Positions 60,140-64,000 of a DNA stretch of 64,000 nt are shown here, piece after piece. Location: assembly GCA_963766295.1 (NCBI GenBank), contig CAVXYW010000002.1, forward strand, positions 1-64,000. The letters are read 5' to 3'. A program made the position numbers and the translations under genes. Below the pieces are notes generated by a model. That model worked only from the letters and a program-made list of their open reading frames with translations, had not been told where the DNA came from and searched no databases. Source of the DNA: JBBDRJ01 sp963766295. GTDB taxonomy: Bacteria > Actinomycetota > JAICYB01. How positions within the stretch are numbered: the first letter of the stretch is position 1; each line of letters starts with the position of its first letter.

Positions 60140-60982
60140 TCCGTCGTCGGGAGCTCCGCGTGCTTGGAGCCCTGCCAGGTCGGTTCGCTCTTCTGCATCA
60201 AAGCCATGACGCCGGCCATCGCGTCCGGCTGCTGTCCCAACCAGAAGATGATCTTCGTCTCGAGAGCGAACGCAGCGTTTCGGTCGGTCTCCATCAGGAA
60301 CTTGTAGACGAGCTCTTTGGTAATACCGGCTGCAGCCGGGGATGCGTAGGTCGCGATCTCTCGAGCGAGCTCGAGAGCGGCGAGGAGCACTTCGTCTTTT
60401 GGGACGGCTTTCAGGGCGAGCCCGAGCTCCGCGGCTTCGGTACCCGTGAAGAATCTTCCGGTCCAAAAGAGCTCGAGCGCACGCTGCGTGCCGACCAAAC
60501 GGGGAAGAAGCCATGTTGCGTTGGCGTCCGGAACGACACCAATGCGGTTGAAAGGAAGACGAAGCTTCGCGTCCTCCGCGACGATCACGATGTCCATCAG
60601 AAGCGCGACGTTGAGCGCGGCGCCGATGGCCGCACCGTTCACGGCGGCGATGACCGGCGTGCGCATCTTCCAGAAGGCCGACCGTTCCGGGATCGTGTCG
60701 GCCGTAAGACCGAGCTCGCTCTCGTGCTCCGCCTCGGCTCCCGAGAGCGCCGAGCCCCCGGACGAAAGATCCAAGCCTGAGCTGAACGCCTTTCCCTGCG
60801 CCGGTCACGACGATGACGCGCACCTCGGGATCGGCATCCAGAGCCCACATCGCCTCGTGGAACTCCCGGTCGAGCGTGGTGTCGAAGGCGTTGAGAGCGT
60901 CCGGCCTGTTCAGTGTGAGGGTGGCGACGCCGTTGTCGATATCGACCAGCACCGTTTCATACGTCTTCGTCCCGGGCGCCAC
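60136..60982 (-). CDS. Enoyl-CoA hydratase, one frame change
   Basis: About 281 residues. GTG 60982: VATLTLNRPDALNAFDTTLD and VRVIVVTGAGK; an extra G in AAAGGCG (60787-60793) shifts the frame; then AFSSGLDLSSGGSALSGAEA, TPVIAAVNGAAIGAALNVAL and IGVVPDANATWLLPRLVGTQ. With one G removed, the FSSGLDL loop is exactly that of a crotonase-fold first oxyanion loop. The second loop has Ala where Glu is usual in hydratases, so it may belong to the isomerase or hydrolase branch. Divergent from the acyl-CoA dehydrogenase gene over 88 bp. Confidence 0.88.
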
Positions 60983-61004
60983 GTTTTTCCTCCGCGTCTA
61001 GAAT

Positions 61005-61020
61005 GTTTCCCGTGGTTAAC
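61005..61020. promoter_or_regulatory. Weak operator-like site P5 (GTTT-N8-TAAC)
   Basis: GTTT at 61005-61008 and TAAC at 61017-61020 give the same 8-base spacing as P1-P3, with one mismatch. TAGAATGTT (60999-61007) and AACGTTCTA (61018-61026) also form an inverted repeat with one mismatch. The site lies between two divergent beta-oxidation genes. Confidence 0.3.
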
Positions 61021-61070
61021 GTTCTACCGGCCATGAGCCGGCGTCAAACGGCCCATAAGAAAGGCACCTG

Positions 61071-62324
61071 ATGGATTTCAGGGACTCCCCGGAAGACGCC
61101 GCCTTCAGATCTGAAGTCACAGCTTGGCTCGACGCCAACGCCACTCGGCTCGCCGCGGGTGAGGATCGCGAGCTCCCGATGTTCACGGACGGCGAACGCG
61201 ATGACGACATCACCGATCAGCAGGCGTGGCAGAAGAAGCTTTACGACGCCGGTTGGGGAGTGATCACCTGGCCGAAGGAATTCGGCGGACAAGAAGCAAC
61301 GCCGATGCAGAACTACATCTTCAGGCAGGAGACGACGAACTACGACGTTCCGTCCAGCGAGATCTATCTGGTCCCGCACGGAATGGTCGGTCCGACAATC
61401 ATCGTCCACGGCAATGAAAAACAGAAGAAGCGCTGGATCCCCAAGCTCGCCGAAGGCTCCGAGATCTGGTGTCAGCTTTGGAGCGAGCCGGGCGCGGGAT
61501 CTGATCTCGCCGGACTTCAATCGAAGTGCGAGGCCGACGGCGAGGGCAACTGGATCCTCAATGGTCAGAAGGTCTGGACCACAGGTGCCCAGTGGTCGGA
61601 CTGGGGTCTGATCATCGTGCGCACCGATCCTGATCTACCCAAGCACCGCGGATTAACGGTTTTCGTCGTCGACATGAATGCGCCGGGCGTAACGGTTCGT
61701 CCTCTTCGTCAGATAACCGGCGGCGCCGACTTCAACGAGGTCTTCTTCGACGACGTGAAGATCGGCGACGATCAGCGCATCGGAGACATCAACGACGGCT
61801 GGCGCGTGGCCATGACGACTCTGATGTTCGAGCGTTACGCCGTTGGTACCGGCGGTTCGGGAGACAAGATGGTTGCGCCGCTGGTAAAGCTGGCGAGATC
61901 GGCCGTTCGCAACGGCGGAGTAGCGATGGACGACGCCGCGGTGCGTCAGGAAGTCGCCGACGCCTACGTGAAAGCCAAGCTGTTGACGCTCACCGGATAC
62001 CGCAGCCTCACCAAAACTGCCAAGGAAGGTGCACCCGGTCCCGAGGGTTCGATCATGAAGCTCGTCCGGACCGCGCTCATCTATCAGATCTCAGAGATCG
62101 GAACGGAGATCCTCGGCATGTCCGGCGCGCTGATGGGTGATGGCGCTCCCGACGACGCGTTCTGGTCGCTCAATTTTCTCGGCGCCATGGGCGCCAAGAT
62201 CGGCGGCGGGACCGACGACATCATGCGCAACATCATCGGAGAGCGCGTGCTAGGACTTCCGAAGGAGCCGTCCCTCGACCGGGATCAGCCTTTCAGGGAG
62301 CTGCGGACGGCAACGAGAGCGTAG
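61071..62324 (+). CDS. Acyl-CoA dehydrogenase
   Basis: A 417-residue flavoprotein of the larger actinobacterial FadE type. QLWSEPGAGSDLAGLQSKCE, WILNGQKVWTTGAQWSDWGL and TDPDLPKHRGLTVFVVDMNA are the FAD and substrate loops. TLMFERYAVGTGGSGDKM carries a Glu at the position of the alternative catalytic base of this branch. The C-terminal AKIGGGTDDIMRNIIGERVL is canonical. ATG 61071 follows GAAAGGCACCTG. Same strand as the aldehyde dehydrogenase 33 bp later. Likely works on longer or branched acyl-CoA; this is not visible directly. Confidence 0.94.
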   Translation: MDFRDSPEDAAFRSEVTAWLDANATRLAAGEDRELPMFTDGERDDDITDQQAWQKKLYDAGWGVITWPKEFGGQEATPMQNYIFRQETTNYDVPSSEIYLVPHGMVGPTIIVHGNEKQKKRWIPKLAEGSEIWCQLWSEPGAGSDLAGLQSKCEADGEGNWILNGQKVWTTGAQWSDWGLIIVRTDPDLPKHRGLTVFVVDMNAPGVTVRPLRQITGGADFNEVFFDDVKIGDDQRIGDINDGWRVAMTTLMFERYAVGTGGSGDKMVAPLVKLARSAVRNGGVAMDDAAVRQEVADAYVKAKLLTLTGYRSLTKTAKEGAPGPEGSIMKLVRTALIYQISEIGTEILGMSGALMGDGAPDDAFWSLNFLGAMGAKIGGGTDDIMRNIIGERVLGLPKEPSLDRDQPFRELRTATRA

Positions 62325-62357
62325 GGTTTTCAAAGAGCCAACGAAAAGGGGACGAGC

Positions 62358-63764
62358 GTGAGCGATTTCACGATGGTGATCGGCGGCGAACGCCGCGCGA
62401 CGGAGAAGACTTTCGGCGTCATCAATCCGTCGACCGGCGAGGTGCACGAGCAAGCGCCGGAGTGCACCAAGGAACAGCTGGACGAAGCATTCGACGCCGC
62501 CGCGAAGGCATACATCGACTGGCGTAGCGACGAGGACGCCCGGCGTGAAGCGCTTCGCAAGGCAGCCGGGATCATGTTCTCCGCCGGCGGCGAGCTCGGC
62601 CCGATCCTGACTCGCGAGCAGGGCAAGCCGCTGGCCCAGGCCGGCATCGAGCCCCTGGGAGCCGGGATCTGGCTCAACTACTTCGCCGATCTCGAAGTTC
62701 CGAAGGAAGTCATTCAGGACGACGACAACGCTTACGCCGAAGTCGTGCGCAAGCCGATCGGTGTCGTCGCCGCGATCACACCGTGGAACTTCCCGCTGAT
62801 ACTCGCGTCGTGGAAGATCGGTCCAGCTCTGCGCGCGGGTAACACGATCGTTCTAAAACCATCTCCCTACACACCGCTCGCAACGTTGAAGATGGTCGAG
62901 CTGCTGCAGGAAGCGCTTCCGCCGGGCGTCCTGAACGTCGTCAGTGGTGGCGACGAGCTGGGCAAGTGGATGACTTCGCACCCCGTCCCTCGCAAGATCA
63001 GCTTCACGGGTTCGGTTGCAACCGGTAAGCACGTTGCCTCTTCTGCTGCACCCGACCTCAAGCGCGTGACGCTGGAGCTCGGCGGCAACGACCCGGCAAT
63101 CGTCCTGGACGACGCAGACCCGGCCGTCGTGGCCGACCGTTTGTTCGATCAGGCTTTCGCGAACTGCGGGCAGATCTGCTCGGCCATCAAGCGCGTGTAC
63201 GTGCCGGAAGCGATGCACGACGATCTGGTCGAGCGTTTCGCGGCAAGAGCCAAGGCCATGAAGGTCGGCGACGGGTTCGACGAAGGCGTCGAGATGGGGC
63301 CGATCAACAACGCGCCACAGTACGAGCGCGTGAAAGAGCTCGTTTCGGAAGCGATCGCCGGAGGTGCAACCGCGCACGCCGGTGGACAGGCGATGGATCG
63401 TCCGGGCTATTTCTTCGAGCCGACGGTTCTTTCCGGCGTTTCCGAGGGCACGCGCATCGTGGACGAGGAGCAGTTTGGTCCTGCCCTTCCGGTCATCTCT
63501 TACCGCCACGTCGACGAGGCCCTTGATAGGGCGAACGCGACGATGTTCGGGCTGTCCGGTTCTGTGTGGTCGGGCGACCCCGACCGCGCAGCCGCGGTTG
63601 CGTCTCAGCTCGAGTGCGGTACGGCCTGGGTCAACACGCACCTGAATCTCGCTCCTCACCAGCCGTTCGGCGGCTTCAAGTGGAGCGGACTCGGGGTCGA
63701 GAACGGTCCGTGGGGACTGGCGGCCTTCACCGAGATCCAGGTCCAGTACCGCTCCAAGCTGTAG
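62358..63764 (+). CDS. Aldehyde dehydrogenase family protein
   Basis: A 468-residue NAD(P)+-dependent enzyme that oxidises an aldehyde to the acid. VAAITPWNFPLILASWKIGP holds the Asn of the oxyanion hole, VTLELGGNDPAIVLDDA the general-base Glu240 and QAFANCGQICSAIKRVYVPE the nucleophilic Cys274. PFGGFKWSGLGVENG is the typical C-terminal dimer strand. GTG 62358 is preceded by AAAGGGGACGAG. The context suggests it finishes the oxidation of an alcohol- or aldehyde-bearing side chain before CoA ligation. Confidence 0.94.
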   Translation: MSDFTMVIGGERRATEKTFGVINPSTGEVHEQAPECTKEQLDEAFDAAAKAYIDWRSDEDARREALRKAAGIMFSAGGELGPILTREQGKPLAQAGIEPLGAGIWLNYFADLEVPKEVIQDDDNAYAEVVRKPIGVVAAITPWNFPLILASWKIGPALRAGNTIVLKPSPYTPLATLKMVELLQEALPPGVLNVVSGGDELGKWMTSHPVPRKISFTGSVATGKHVASSAAPDLKRVTLELGGNDPAIVLDDADPAVVADRLFDQAFANCGQICSAIKRVYVPEAMHDDLVERFAARAKAMKVGDGFDEGVEMGPINNAPQYERVKELVSEAIAGGATAHAGGQAMDRPGYFFEPTVLSGVSEGTRIVDEEQFGPALPVISYRHVDEALDRANATMFGLSGSVWSGDPDRAAAVASQLECGTAWVNTHLNLAPHQPFGGFKWSGLGVENGPWGLAAFTEIQVQYRSKL

Positions 63765-63816
63765 CGCGGCTCGATAAAGGCTAAATCCGCTTCATGCCTG
63801 GGCCGATACCTCAGGT

Positions 63817-63999
63817 ATGAAGGCCGAACATCTGCCTCCTTGCGAGGTGTGCGGGGAGCCGTGCACCGAAATGCACATCGACATCCGGCTGCCCGGGCCG
63901 GGGTCGTATTCGATCAGGCGCGACCTGTGCGCGAAGCACTGGCAAGACGGACAGAAGGCCGCGGATCGGGACACCTCGCACAACCGGCGAATCGCTTAG
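63817..63999 (+). CDS. Small Cys/His-rich, probably zinc-binding protein
   Basis: A 60-residue protein. CEVCGEPCTEMH near the N-terminus and DLCAKHWQ near the end give Cys9, Cys12, Cys38 and His41 as a plausible tetrahedral zinc site (treble-clef or ribbon type), with Cys16 spare. There is no strong ribosome site, only AGGT directly before the ATG. No family is recognised. The gene lies at the edge, and the stop codon TAG is at 63997-63999. Confidence 0.5.
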   Translation: MKAEHLPPCEVCGEPCTEMHIDIRLPGPGSYSIRRDLCAKHWQDGQKAADRDTSHNRRIA

Positions 64000-64000
64000 C

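Noticed and set aside
60999..61026. A KstR-type sterol operator (TAGAAC-N2-GTTCTA)
   Set aside because: The half-sites TAGAA and GTTCTA are present but separated by far more than the KstR spacing; kept only as a weak GTTT-N8-TAAC site.
1..64000. CRISPR arrays, insertion sequences, attachment sites, replication origin
   Set aside because: I found no regularly spaced repeats, transposase or integrase motifs, paired att-like repeats or DnaA-box clusters.

Overview
The window is high-GC, gene-dense bacterial DNA that reads as an uncultured Actinomycetota lineage. This rests on gene content: a WS/DGAT-type acyltransferase, a TIGR03084-type (mycothiol-associated fold) protein, an MprA/MprB-like two-component pair, a LOV-free but F420/FMN-type luciferase-fold oxidoreductase, many beta-oxidation genes, and frequent GTG/TTG starts. 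The order or class cannot be fixed from the sequence alone. I saw no tRNA, rRNA, CRISPR array, insertion sequence or prophage.

Layout. 0-0.8 kb: a BrnT-like toxin (5' end outside the window), its ribbon-helix-helix antitoxin, and a second, apparently orphan antitoxin. 0.9-8.8 kb: small-molecule enzymes (hydrolase, kinase-fold protein, wax-ester/TAG synthase), then three broken genes in a row (HNH endonuclease, zinc alcohol dehydrogenase, FAD oxidoreductase), an aldo/keto reductase. 8.8-19 kb: housekeeping and regulation (sigma-70 factor, DUF389 membrane protein, MacB-like ABC exporter, response regulator and kinase, DEAD-box helicase, TypA). 19-38.5 kb: secreted phospholipase-like protein, flavin oxidoreductase, hydrolases, a six-gene minus-strand operon (kinase fold, PLP lyase/decarboxylase, Nudix, epoxide-hydrolase fold, hydrolase, peroxiredoxin), MsrA, a cell-wall hydrolase-like protein, a cytochrome P450 and a beta-lactamase-fold esterase.

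38.6-63.8 kb is the most coherent block: two LivK-like substrate-binding proteins, a transporter whose parts are fused into two giant polypeptides (LivH-LivM-LivG, and an MFS carrier joined to a LivF ATPase), an amidase, three enoyl-CoA hydratases, two acyl-CoA dehydrogenases, an acyl-CoA ligase, a thiolase with its DUF35 partner, two peptidase-fold proteins, a TetR regulator and an aldehyde dehydrogenase. This looks like uptake and CoA-dependent breakdown of a carboxylated or amidated lipid-like compound. Three intergenic regions of the block carry the same operator-like palindrome, GTWA-N8-TAACAT, which suggests one regulon.

Two window-wide properties stand out. First, eleven genes can be read only by changing frame, at about 18-19 points; nearly all need one base removed, and three fall at the same octamer CTTGAAGG. 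Sequencing insertions are the likeliest cause. Second, all 13 convergent gene pairs meet within 25 bp, and eight of them share the stop codon in a 4-bp YTAR overlap, which leaves no room for intrinsic terminators between them.
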